NCBI GenBank assembly: GCA_020725145.1
Contig: DYFO01000003.1
Coordinates: 65,324-115,491 of the forward strand
Reading direction: 5' to 3'
Length of the DNA stretch: 50,168 nt
From: Symbiobacterium thermophilum
GTDB taxonomy: Bacteria; Bacillota; Sulfobacillia; UBA995
How positions within the stretch are numbered: the first letter of the stretch is position 1; every line of letters starts with the position of its first letter. The position numbers and the translations under genes are program-made. A model generated the notes under the pieces. It was not told where the DNA came from and searched no databases. It worked only from the letters and a program-made list of their open reading frames with translations. Of the stretch, positions 8,487 to 17,194 are shown in pieces.

Positions 8487-9420
8487 GAAGACGCCCGTCC
8501 TGGTATACCACCCGCGCCGCACCGCCGAGTACGAGCGCCGGTTGCGCCCGCGCTCTGACCTCACGGTGCTGGCCTGCTACAGCGAGGCCGAGGTGCGCGA
8601 GCGGGCGGCCGGTGCCGAAGTGGTCTTTGCCTGGAAGCTGCCGCCGGGCAGCCTGGCAGCGGCCCGCCGCCTGCGCTTCGTGCAGTTGATGGGGGCGGGG
8701 GCCGACGACCTGCTCGGTGACCCGGACTTCGACCGATCGGTGCCGGTGGCCACCGCCCGCGGACGCTTCGGACCCTGGCTGGCCGAATACGTGCTGGGCA
8801 TGCTCGCCCTGGTGGAAAAGGATTTTCGCCGGTCGCTGCGCCAGCAGGCGGCAGGGCGGTGGGAACCGTACCCCGTCGGCAGGCTCCACGGCAAGCTGCT
8901 GGGCGTGGCCGGGCTGGGCAGCGGGCTGGCGGTTGCCAGGGCGGCGGCCGCGCTGGGGATGAGGGTTCGGGGCTATCGCCGCCACCCCGCCCCCGTCGAG
9001 GGGATCGAGCAGGTCCGGGGTCCGGACGGGCTCGGCGACTTCCTCTGCGAGCTCGACTACCTGGCGCTGGTGCTGCCGTTGACCCCTGCAACCCGCGGTC
9101 TTATCGGCAGGCGGGAACTCGAGCGCATGAAACGCACGGCGTGGCTGGTCAACGTGGGCAGGGGTGGGGTGTTGCGGGAGCGCGAGCTGGTGGAGGCCTT
9201 GCGGGACGGGGTCATCGCCGGCGCCGTGCTGGACGTCTTCGAGGAGGAACCCCTGGCCCCTTCAAGCCCGCTGTGGCGGATGGACAACGTGGTGCTGACC
9301 CCGCACATCGCGGCTCCCAGCGAACCCGAGATCATGGTCGAGCTTCTCTTGCGCAACCTGGCCAACCACCGCGAGGGCCGCCCGCTTGAGGGAACGGCCG
9401 ACCCCGAGAGGGGATATTGA
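8476..9420 (+). CDS. D-isomer specific 2-hydroxyacid dehydrogenase
   Basis: [101 protein letters not shown]. Confidence 0.93.
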   Translation: MRAEKTPVLVYHPRRTAEYERRLRPRSDLTVLACYSEAEVRERAAGAEVVFAWKLPPGSLAAARRLRFVQLMGAGADDLLGDPDFDRSVPVATARGRFGPWLAEYVLGMLALVEKDFRRSLRQQAAGRWEPYPVGRLHGKLLGVAGLGSGLAVARAAAALGMRVRGYRRHPAPVEGIEQVRGPDGLGDFLCELDYLALVLPLTPATRGLIGRRELERMKRTAWLVNVGRGGVLRERELVEALRDGVIAGAVLDVFEEEPLAPSSPLWRMDNVVLTPHIAAPSEPEIMVELLLRNLANHREGRPLEGTADPERGY

Positions 9421-9492
9421 CCGAGGAGTGGCCGCCGCAAGCCCCCGGCTTCGGCCATGGGGATAAGGCGGCTGGTTTAATCAAACAACAAC

Positions 9493-9830
9493 GTGGTCTA
9501 TTCCTGCAAGTACCACGGGATATGGTGTCCCAAGTACCGCCGCCCCGTCCTGGTCCCGAGGTCGCCGAGCGGCCAAAGCCGAAGTGCCGTAGCTGAAGAA
9601 TACGGTGCGGAAGTCGTCGAGCTTGAGGTCATGCCCGACCACGTGCACCTTGTGGTGGAAGTCGATCGGCAGTTCGGCGTCCACCAGCTGGTTCGGAAGG
9701 TCAAGGGCCGGTCGTCCCGGCTGCTGCGGGACGAGTTCCGATGGCTGCGCAGCCGTCTGCCGACCCTCTGGACCAACCGCTACTTTGTCGCCACCGTGGG
9801 GGGTGCGCCGCCTGGGCGAGGAGCGGTCCG
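9493..9830 (+). pseudogene. tnpA: TnpA Y1 (HUH) transposase, truncated
   Basis: VVYSCKYHGIWCPKYRRPVLV...VAEEYGAEVVELEVMPDHVHLVVEVDRQFGVHQLVRKVKGRSSRLLRDEFRWLRSRLPTLWTNRYFVATVGGAP; HUH motif present, but the C-terminal helix expected to carry the catalytic Tyr is absent. Confidence 0.88.
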
Positions 9831-10334
9831 CCGCGTTCGACGCCGCCCGCCGGTCGGTGGAGTTCACCGACGCCGCCTTGCAGCGATACGCGGTACGCCT
9901 TCGGCAACGGGCGTTCCGCGATCACCTGGACGTGCACACCGTGCAGATCAAGACGGAGAAGCTCTCCTGCCGTGCGTTCCAGCGGCAATACGGCAGAGCG
10001 GTCGGTGTGCGGGCACCGGGGGTGTTTGTCTCGATCCTCCGTCGCAAGGCTGAGAGTGCCGGCGGCAGGGTGATTGCTCCACGCGGGCCTGGCGCGAATG
10101 CGCTGGCCGGGTGCGGAACCGCTCTTGCGGGCGGCGTGGAGCGAAGCCACCCAACCTGCGAATGGACGGCTCGGGCCGTCCTCCTTCGGGGTCTTACCCT
10201 GGAGTCGGAGCGGGTCGCCCGCGGAAGAGGGGATAGCCAAGGCCGAGGCCCCGGATGCCCTAGCGGAGGCGCAAGTCTCCGGCGAGAGCCGGGGAGAGGC
10301 GGCGGTGGTTCCCATCAGCATCCCCCGGCTTTAG
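9808..10334 (+). pseudogene. tnpB: TnpB (IS605-type) remnant, internally deleted and frameshifted
   Basis: ERSAAFDAARRSVEFTDAALQRYAVRLRQRAFRDHLDVHTVQ then TEKLSCRAFQRQYGRAVGVRAPGVFVSILRRKAESAGGRVI then, in another frame, WPGAEPLLRAAWSEATQPANGRLGPSSFG...IPRL* ending in the right-end hairpin. Confidence 0.85.
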
Positions 10335-10353
10335 CCGTGGGGGGAGGTTCAGG

Positions 10354-12096
10354 ATGCCGGTACGACCGGAGACCGTACGGCAGATGTTCCGCGATTTGCT
10401 CGACGACGAGTGCGACGCAAAGACCGCCCGAGAAACGGCGCGCCGCCTGGACACGCTGCTGGGCTGGCTGCGCAGCCTGGACGAAGACCGCCTGCAGGGG
10501 CTGGAGCCGGCGGCCACCTTCGACCCCGCGGCGGTGACGGCGCCCGGCCCCGCCGATCCGTGCGAGGTCTGGCCGCAGGCGCGGCCGCCGGCCGGAGGCA
10601 GCGGCTACGGCCTGCCCCCACGGCGCGGTGGCGAGACGGCGGCCCGGCGCGACCTCCCACCCCGCGGCCTGCCTCCAGCGGACGGCCTGGAAGCCCTGTC
10701 GCTGGTCGGGGTGGCCGAGAGGATCATGACCGGGCAGGTATCGCCCGTGGAAGTCGTGGAACGGGCACTTGCCCGCATCGAGGAACTCGACGGCGAACTG
10801 GGGGCCTTCATCACCGTGACCGCCGACGTGGCCCGCGAGGCGGCACGCCGCGCCGAGCGCCGCCTGCTGGCGGGAGAGCCCCCGGGCCGCCTGCCCGGCA
10901 TTCCGGTTGCGGTCAAGGACATCATCGACGTGGCCGGGATCCGGACCACCTGCGGTTCGCGCATCCTGGCCGACCACGTGCCTTCGGCACACGCGGAGGT
11001 GGCATCGCGGTTACTGGAGGCAGGAGCGGCGCTGGTGGGCAAAACCAACACCCATGAGTTCGCCTTCGGACCCACCACCGTCAACCCGCACTGGGGAACC
11101 TGCCGCAATCCCTGGAACCCCGCCTGCATCGCCGGAGGGTCAAGCGGCGGGTCGGCGGTGGCGGTGGCCACCGGAATGGCCTACCTGGCACTGGGTACCG
11201 ACACCGCAGGGTCGGTGCGCATCCCTGCCGCCTGCTGCGGGCTGGTAGGGCTGAAACCGACTTACGGGTCGCTCGGCCGCCAGGGCATCTTCCCCCTCAG
11301 CTGGTCGCTGGACCACCCCGGCCCGCTGGCCCGCAGCGTGGAGGATGTCGCCCTGGCGATGGAAGTGCTCGTGGGGGAGGGAGAGGGGTCCGGTTACCTG
11401 AAAGCCGCCCGGCAGGGAGCGCAGGAGGCCCCCCGTGCGGTGGTGGGCGTCCCGGCGGGGTGGACCGAAGATCGCGTGTGGCCGCCGGTGGCGGGGGCCG
11501 TCCGGCACGCACTGACCCTCCTTGAGGCCATGGGGGCGGACGTACGCGAGGTGCTGTTGCCGCCCGTCGCGGCTTTTGTGCTCGCCAACCGTCTGCTGGT
11601 GCTGGCGGAGGCCGCCGCCGTACACCGCCCGTGGATGCGTCGGCGGGCCGAGGAGTACGGGGCAGACGTCAGGGTCCGCTTGCAGCTGGGCCAGGCCCTG
11701 CCGGCGGTGGACTACCTGTCGGGCCAGCGGCTGCGACGCGCGCTGGCCCATGCCGTGGCCCGGGCGATGGCAGGCATCGACATCATGGTCACCCCGACCC
11801 TGCCCGTGCCGGCTCCCTACCTCGGCCAGGACTGGCTGCAATGGCCAGACGGCGAAGAGACGGTACCCGACGCGCTCGTGCGTCTGACCGCCCCTTTCAA
11901 CGTGACCGGTCAGCCGGCACTCAGCCTGCCCTGTGGCACAAGCGGTGGCAGGCCGCTGGGGTTGCAGCTTATCGGGCATGCGTTTCAGGAGGGCTCCCTG
12001 CTGCGGGTGGCGGCGGCGCTGGAGGGCGCGCTCCGCCGCCGCCCGGTGCCGGACCTGGACGAGGAGCGCCGGTGCGCGCCTGACCCGGCTTCTTAG
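10354..12096 (+). CDS. Amidase-signature enzyme with N-terminal GatC/AtzG-like (DUF4089-like) extension
   Basis: IPVAVKDIIDVAGIRTTCGSRIL, GKTNTHEFAFGPTTVNPHWGTCRNPWNPACIAGGSSGGSAVAVATGMAYLALGTDTAGSVRIPAACCGLVGLKPTYG; N-terminus ETVRQMFRDLLDDECDAKTARETARRLDTLLGWLRSLDEDRLQGLEPAATFDP. Confidence 0.9.
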   Translation: MPVRPETVRQMFRDLLDDECDAKTARETARRLDTLLGWLRSLDEDRLQGLEPAATFDPAAVTAPGPADPCEVWPQARPPAGGSGYGLPPRRGGETAARRDLPPRGLPPADGLEALSLVGVAERIMTGQVSPVEVVERALARIEELDGELGAFITVTADVAREAARRAERRLLAGEPPGRLPGIPVAVKDIIDVAGIRTTCGSRILADHVPSAHAEVASRLLEAGAALVGKTNTHEFAFGPTTVNPHWGTCRNPWNPACIAGGSSGGSAVAVATGMAYLALGTDTAGSVRIPAACCGLVGLKPTYGSLGRQGIFPLSWSLDHPGPLARSVEDVALAMEVLVGEGEGSGYLKAARQGAQEAPRAVVGVPAGWTEDRVWPPVAGAVRHALTLLEAMGADVREVLLPPVAAFVLANRLLVLAEAAAVHRPWMRRRAEEYGADVRVRLQLGQALPAVDYLSGQRLRRALAHAVARAMAGIDIMVTPTLPVPAPYLGQDWLQWPDGEETVPDALVRLTAPFNVTGQPALSLPCGTSGGRPLGLQLIGHAFQEGSLLRVAAALEGALRRRPVPDLDEERRCAPDPAS

Positions 12097-13109
12097 GACG
12101 ACGGCGGCTCCAGCGTACCGCCGGGCACCACGTGCAAACCCCGGCGTGCAAGACAAAAGCGCAGCGGGGCCGCGCCCTCGGCTTGGAGCCCGGCTTCCAC
12201 CGCGCGGCGGCGCTCGGGAGGGGTCACCGCCACCAGGCAGCCACCACCGCCGGCGCCGCAGAGCTTGGCTCCCAGCGCCCCGGCAGTCAGGGCACCTCGG
12301 AGCATGCGGTCGATCTCGGGCGTGCTAACGCCCGGTGCCAGACGCCGCCGTTCCCGCCACTCCGCGTTGACCAGGATACCCACCGCCTGCAGGTCACGTG
12401 CCAGCAGGGCCTCCCGCATTGTCCGCGCGATCTGGCCGATGCGGGCGATCGCCTTCCGGGTGGAGGCACGTCCGTCCATGTAGGCCCGAAACATGCGCCA
12501 GTTGGTGACGGCCGACGCCCGCGACACGCCGGTGAAGGCGAGCACCAGCCCCTCCTCTAGCCAGGTCAGGTCGCACTGGTCAAGCAGCCTTTCCACCCTG
12601 TCGGGGCCGGGGCCAAACCAGCAGGCGTTCACCCCTCCGCTCACGGCCGCGTGGTAGTCCTGGCGGCCCGTCGGGACCTTCACCGTCTGGGTTTCGAGGT
12701 CCTGGGCCATCCGCACCAGCTCGTCCGGGGCCAGCTCGATTCCCCCCGTCACGGCCAGCGCGTGAAGAAGGGCAACCAGCAGCGAGGAAGATGCTCCCAG
12801 TCCCGAGCCCCGCGGCGCGCGGTTGCGCGTCCGTACGCGCAATCCGCCGCGGCCCAACACGCGCACCGCCCGCACCAGCAGCTCGGCCTCGCCTGCCGGC
12901 TCGAGTTCCTCGATCGCTGGGGCCCGAAGCGCCACCCCCGTGTCCAGCGAGATGATGCGCACCCCTCGAGGCTCGGGCACCACCTCGGCCTCGCTCCAGA
13001 GGTCCACGGCCGCATTCAGCGTCAGCCCCTCCCCTTCGAAGAGGTAGAGGGGGTAGATGTCCAGCGTGCCGCCGGCCAGATCCACCCGGCAGGGAGCCCT
13101 CACCAGCAC
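12093..13109 (-). CDS. GHMP-family sugar kinase
   Basis: VLVRAPCRVDLAGGTLDIYPLYLF, RAPRGSGLGASSSLLVALLHAL (ATP motif), GALGAKLCGAGGGGCLVAVTP. Confidence 0.9.
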   Translation of the reverse strand: MLVRAPCRVDLAGGTLDIYPLYLFEGEGLTLNAAVDLWSEAEVVPEPRGVRIISLDTGVALRAPAIEELEPAGEAELLVRAVRVLGRGGLRVRTRNRAPRGSGLGASSSLLVALLHALAVTGGIELAPDELVRMAQDLETQTVKVPTGRQDYHAAVSGGVNACWFGPGPDRVERLLDQCDLTWLEEGLVLAFTGVSRASAVTNWRMFRAYMDGRASTRKAIARIGQIARTMREALLARDLQAVGILVNAEWRERRRLAPGVSTPEIDRMLRGALTAGALGAKLCGAGGGGCLVAVTPPERRRAVEAGLQAEGAAPLRFCLARRGLHVVPGGTLEPPSS

Positions 13110-13242
13110 CCCGGCATCCCTCCGCGCGCTGCTTCGACGGTCGGCGGTCGGGGTCCTCTTGTGAAAGGAAAGCCGCGGCTGCCGGCGAAGCACCTGCTAT
13201 CGCAGGGCGAATCCAGCAATCCTAGCGTCGGGGGACCCCAAC

Positions 13243-13986
13243 ATGTTGAAAGCAACGATCATCGGCCTGCTGGCCGGAGTGGTGGGAACGGGGATGGGCG
13301 GCCTGCTGATCGCGCTGGTCGGGCGCCCTCGCAACCAGGTCTACAGCGTCGCCCTGGGTTTCTCCGGAGGCATCATGCTCGCGGTGGTCTTCCTGGAGCT
13401 TCTGCCCGAGGCCCTCACGGCGACGGAAGGGATCGCGCCGGCGACCGGCGGACTTGTCGCGGGGGCCGTGCTGATCTCCTTTCTCGACCGCTTCCTGCCT
13501 CACCGCGAGCTCGGGGCACATGATCCAGGGGCCGGTCGCTTCATGCGGGTGGGACTGCTCATCGGCCTTGGGATCGCCACCCACAATTTCCCTGAAGGTC
13601 TCGCCATCGGCGCCGGCATGCGGGCCTCGCCCGCGGTGGGTCTGACGGTGGCACTGATGATGATCCTGCACAACGTTCCCGAGGGCATGGCGATGGGTTC
13701 GCCCATGTTGCTTTCGGGCGTGCGCCCCGGCCGCATGGTAGGGCTGGTAGCCCTGGCCGGAATACCCATGGGTCTGGGTGCCGCGCTGGGCTTTGCGTTC
13801 GGCAACCTGTCACCGTCCTTCCTGGCGCTGTCGCTGGGCGTTGCCAGCGGCGCCATGCTCTTCATCGTCCTGCACGACCTGGTACCGGTAGCACAGGAAC
13901 TGGCGTCCGCCCACCACGCCGCCTTCGGAGGGCTGGCGGGCGTCGTGGTGGGGCTTTTGGCCCACGTGATCCTGTCGGCTGTCTGA
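13243..13986 (+). CDS. ZIP family metal transporter
   Basis: ALGFSGGIMLAVVFLELLPEAL, GLGIATHNFPEGLAIGAGM, MMILHNVPEGMAMGSPML, GVASGAMLFIVLHDLVP. Confidence 0.95.
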   Translation: MLKATIIGLLAGVVGTGMGGLLIALVGRPRNQVYSVALGFSGGIMLAVVFLELLPEALTATEGIAPATGGLVAGAVLISFLDRFLPHRELGAHDPGAGRFMRVGLLIGLGIATHNFPEGLAIGAGMRASPAVGLTVALMMILHNVPEGMAMGSPMLLSGVRPGRMVGLVALAGIPMGLGAALGFAFGNLSPSFLALSLGVASGAMLFIVLHDLVPVAQELASAHHAAFGGLAGVVVGLLAHVILSAV

Positions 13987-14095
13987 CCGTTGCGCATTTC
14001 CTCCGGTCCGATCTCCTATCTTGTCTTGTAGCACGGCGTGCCCGGGCACTTGACGCCCCGGCGGCTAACGCGCTATCATTGGGTGTGGCGATACT

Positions 14096-14114
14096 GATAT
14101 TCATTCTCATTATT
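14096..14114. promoter_or_regulatory. Putative Fur-like box upstream of feoAB
   Basis: GATATTCATTCTCATTATT matches 14 of 19 positions of the classical GATAATGATAATCATTATC consensus, 18 bp before the feoA start, AT-rich island in a GC-rich context. Confidence 0.6.
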
Positions 14115-14131
14115 GGGCCATCAGCGGGGAC

Positions 14132-14380
14132 GTGATCCTCTTGACGCTGAACCAGTGCAGACCGGGTGACAGGGTGGTCATCCGATCCATCGAGGACGGT
14201 GAGGTACGGGTGCAGGCCCTCAGGCTCGGGATCGACGCGGGGGTGGAGGTGTGCTGCCGTGGTGTCCTGCCGGGCGGGCCCGTGATCCTCGGTCGTGGCC
14301 AGCACGAGATCGCGGTGGGCAACGCGATCGCCCGTCGCATCCGGGTGCGCCTGCTGCCGGCAACCGGAGGGCGGGCATGA
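14132..14380 (+). CDS. feoA: FeoA family protein
   Basis: LLTLNQCRPGDRVVIRSIEDGEVRVQALRLGIDAGVEVCCRGVLPGGPVILGRGQHEIAVGNAIARRIRV; immediately before feoB. Confidence 0.9.
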   Translation: MILLTLNQCRPGDRVVIRSIEDGEVRVQALRLGIDAGVEVCCRGVLPGGPVILGRGQHEIAVGNAIARRIRVRLLPATGGRA

Positions 14381-16257
14381 GCATGCGCGGCCGGCGAGGG
14401 CAGGGGAGGCACCGACACCGGCACGGCCGCTCAGGCGGCGCCCTCCGTCCGGCCGGCGGCAAGCTGGTGGCCCTGGTGGGCAATCCCAACACCGGCAAAT
14501 CGGTCATCTTCAACTACCTGACGGGGCTGTACGCGGAAGTCTCCAACTACCCCGGCACCACCGTGGACGTGGCCACCGGGCGCATGGGCCCCCATCTTCT
14601 GGTTGACACACCGGGAGTCTACGGCATCTCGGCCTTCACCGACGAGGAGCGGGTCACCCGCGACATCGTGCGCGAGGCGGACATGGTGATCAACGTGGTG
14701 GACGCCGGCCGCCTGGATCGTGACCTCTTTCTTACCTTGCAGCTGGTGGACATGGGAGTACCGCTGGTGGTCGTGCTCAACCTGATTGATGAGGCGGCCG
14801 CCCGCGGGCTGATCGTGGACGCCGAAGCACTGGCCGGGTTGCTGGGGGTGCCGGTCATCCCCACCGTGGCGGTCACGGGTGAGGGCCTCGAGGAGATCAC
14901 GCGTCGGCTGGGCGATGCGCGTGCGGGTTGTCCAAACCCTGAGCTCGTTCCGCGGATCGAGGAGCTCTGCCGCCGGGGGATGTCACGCCGTGAGGCGCTT
15001 TTGGCGCTGGAAGAGGACGCGGACGTGGGACCTCGCGGGGGAAACTGCGGGCCGGGGCGCGAACAGGTCTACCGTTTGCGCCGGCAGCGGGCAAGCTCGA
15101 CGGCGGAACTGGTTACCGCACGCCGACCCCGACGCGAGGCCACGGGGGCCGTGCTGGGCAGGCTGCTCATGCAACCCGCGGTCGGTCTGCCTTTCCTCGC
15201 CGGCGTGGTGGCGCTGCTTTACCTGTTGGTGGGGGTAGTGGTGGCGCAGCACGTCGTGGAGTTCACCGAGGAGGTGGTGATGCGGGGCTACTACGAGCCG
15301 GCGGTGCGCCGGTTGCTGGGCGGCTTGTTTCCGCCGGATAGCGCAGCCGCTCAGGTCTTTCTGGGGGAGTTCGGCGTGCTCACCATGACTCCCACCTACC
15401 TGCTGGGGTTGCTGCTTCCCCTGGTAGTTGCGTTCTACCTCGTCATGGCGATCATGGAGGACACGGGATACCTGCCGCGACTGGCGGTCCTCCTGGACCG
15501 CTTCTTCGTCGGCCTCGGCCTCAACGGCCGGGCCGTCATCCCCGTAGTGCTGGGGTTCGGGTGCGTGACCATGGCCTCACTGGCCACACGGGTGCTGGCC
15601 ACCACGCGCGAGCGCCGCATTGCCCTGTTCCTGCTGGCGCTGACCATCCCGTGCTCTGCTCAGCTGGCGGTGATCGCCGGACTGCTTGTGCCGCTGGGAC
15701 CGCGCTACATGCTCACCTACGTTCTGACGGTGCTCGTGGTCTTCGTGCTTGCGGGAACGCTGCTTGACCGGCTGCTGCCCGGGAACTCGAGCGCGTTGCT
15801 CATCGACCTGCCGCCGCTCAGGTGGCCCTTGCCTCGCAACGTGTTGCGAAAGACGCTCGTTCGCGCCGGAGGCTTCCTCGCCGAGGCGACTCCCCTCTTC
15901 ATCTACGGGTCGCTGGCGGTCGGCCTCTTGCATCTGAGCGGAGCGCTGGAGGCCCTCCAGGCCGCGGCTGCCCCGGTGGTGTCGGGCTGGCTGCATCTTC
16001 CCTCCGAAGCGGCCCGGGCCTTCATCATGGGGTTCGTGCGCCGCGATTTCGGGGCCGCCGGGCTTTACGCCCTCGACCTGACGCCACGTCAGGCACTGGG
16101 AGCGATGGTCACCATCACCCTGTTCGTGCCGTGTCTGGCCTCGGTGATGGTCATCGGCAAGGAGCGGGGGTGGCTCGAGGGAGCGGCCATGTGGCTCGCC
16201 ACGTTTTTCATCGCCCTGGTGGTGGGCGGCATCGCCGTCAGGCTACCCGGGCTGTAG
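14377..16257 (+). CDS. feoB: Ferrous iron transport protein B
   Basis: VALVGNPNTGKSVIFNYLTGLYAEVSNYPGTTVDVATG, LVDTPGVYGI, membrane domain with GFGCVTMASLATRVLATTRERRIALFLLALTIPCSAQLAV; ATGA overlap with feoA. Confidence 0.96.
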   Translation: MSMRGRRGQGRHRHRHGRSGGALRPAGGKLVALVGNPNTGKSVIFNYLTGLYAEVSNYPGTTVDVATGRMGPHLLVDTPGVYGISAFTDEERVTRDIVREADMVINVVDAGRLDRDLFLTLQLVDMGVPLVVVLNLIDEAAARGLIVDAEALAGLLGVPVIPTVAVTGEGLEEITRRLGDARAGCPNPELVPRIEELCRRGMSRREALLALEEDADVGPRGGNCGPGREQVYRLRRQRASSTAELVTARRPRREATGAVLGRLLMQPAVGLPFLAGVVALLYLLVGVVVAQHVVEFTEEVVMRGYYEPAVRRLLGGLFPPDSAAAQVFLGEFGVLTMTPTYLLGLLLPLVVAFYLVMAIMEDTGYLPRLAVLLDRFFVGLGLNGRAVIPVVLGFGCVTMASLATRVLATTRERRIALFLLALTIPCSAQLAVIAGLLVPLGPRYMLTYVLTVLVVFVLAGTLLDRLLPGNSSALLIDLPPLRWPLPRNVLRKTLVRAGGFLAEATPLFIYGSLAVGLLHLSGALEALQAAAAPVVSGWLHLPSEAARAFIMGFVRRDFGAAGLYALDLTPRQALGAMVTITLFVPCLASVMVIGKERGWLEGAAMWLATFFIALVVGGIAVRLPGL

Positions 16258-16306
16258 CGGCGACGGCAGGGAGCGACGCTTCCGCGGAGAAGCTAGTGCC
16301 GCGGAG

Positions 16307-17194
16307 GTGAGGGCAGCGTTGGCCGATGTGAGCTTCATCATCGTCACCGGGTTGTCGGGCGCGGGCAAGACCCAGGCCCTGCGCGCGTTGGAGGACCTGG
16401 GGTACTTCTGCGTGGACAACCTGCCCCCGGATCTCCTGACCAAGTTCGCCGAGCTGGTGGCCCAGCCCGGAGGCACCATCCGCCGTGTGGCCCTGGGCAT
16501 GGACATCCGCGGCGGCGAGTTCTTCCAGGGACTGCAGCAGTCCCTGGACGATCTCCAGGGGCTGGGCTTCCCCTACCGCATCCTGTTTCTCGAGGCCAAC
16601 GACGAGACCCTGGTCCGACGGTTCAAGGAGACGCGCCGCCTGCACCCACTGGCCCCGCACGGCCGGGTGCTCGAGGGTATCCGGGCCGAGCGCGAACGCC
16701 TCCAGGGGCTGCGCGAACGCGCCACCCGGGTGATCGACACCTCGGGCCTGCATCCGCGCAGTCTTCGCCAGGAAATCTTCGCCCTTGAAGGGGAGCTCCG
16801 CAGGTTGATCATCAGCGTGGTCTCCTTCGGCTTCAAGCACGGGCTGCCGCTGGACGCCGACCTGGTGCTGGACCTGCGCTTTTTGCCCAACCCGGTGTAC
16901 GTTGAACATCTGCGGGCCTACGACGGCAACCATCCGGAAGTAGAGCGCTACGTCATGGGCAGTCCCGTCGCCCGGAAGTTCTTCCGGCGCATCTGTGACC
17001 TCCTGCACTTCCTGCTGCCGCATTACCTTGAGGAGGGCCGGACACAGCTTTCGGTTGCCCTCGGGTGCACGGGAGGCAGGCAACGGTCGGTGGTGCTGGC
17101 GAACCGGCTGGCGGCGTGGCTGCGGCGCCAGGATCACGCGGTCATCCTGGAGCACCGCGACGTTACCCGCGAAGGCCAGGTGGAGGGAACTTGA
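16307..17194 (+). CDS. RapZ/YvcJ family nucleotide-binding protein
   Basis: FIIVTGLSGAGKTQALRALEDLGYFCVDNLPPDLL, SFGFKHGLPLDADLVLDLRFLPNPVY, VALGCTGGRQRSVVLANRLAAWL. Confidence 0.96.
   Translation: MRAALADVSFIIVTGLSGAGKTQALRALEDLGYFCVDNLPPDLLTKFAELVAQPGGTIRRVALGMDIRGGEFFQGLQQSLDDLQGLGFPYRILFLEANDETLVRRFKETRRLHPLAPHGRVLEGIRAERERLQGLRERATRVIDTSGLHPRSLRQEIFALEGELRRLIISVVSFGFKHGLPLDADLVLDLRFLPNPVYVEHLRAYDGNHPEVERYVMGSPVARKFFRRICDLLHFLLPHYLEEGRTQLSVALGCTGGRQRSVVLANRLAAWLRRQDHAVILEHRDVTREGQVEGT

Larger units (their letters stand above)
9438..10347 (+). mobile_element. IS200/IS605-family element, internally deleted, with both subterminal hairpins (ends approximate)
   Basis: Left-end hairpin CCCCCGGCTTCGGCCATGGGG near 9445; right-end hairpin CCCCCGGCTTTAGCCGTGGGGG near 10322-10343; tnpA and tnpB fragments between. 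Confidence 0.85.
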
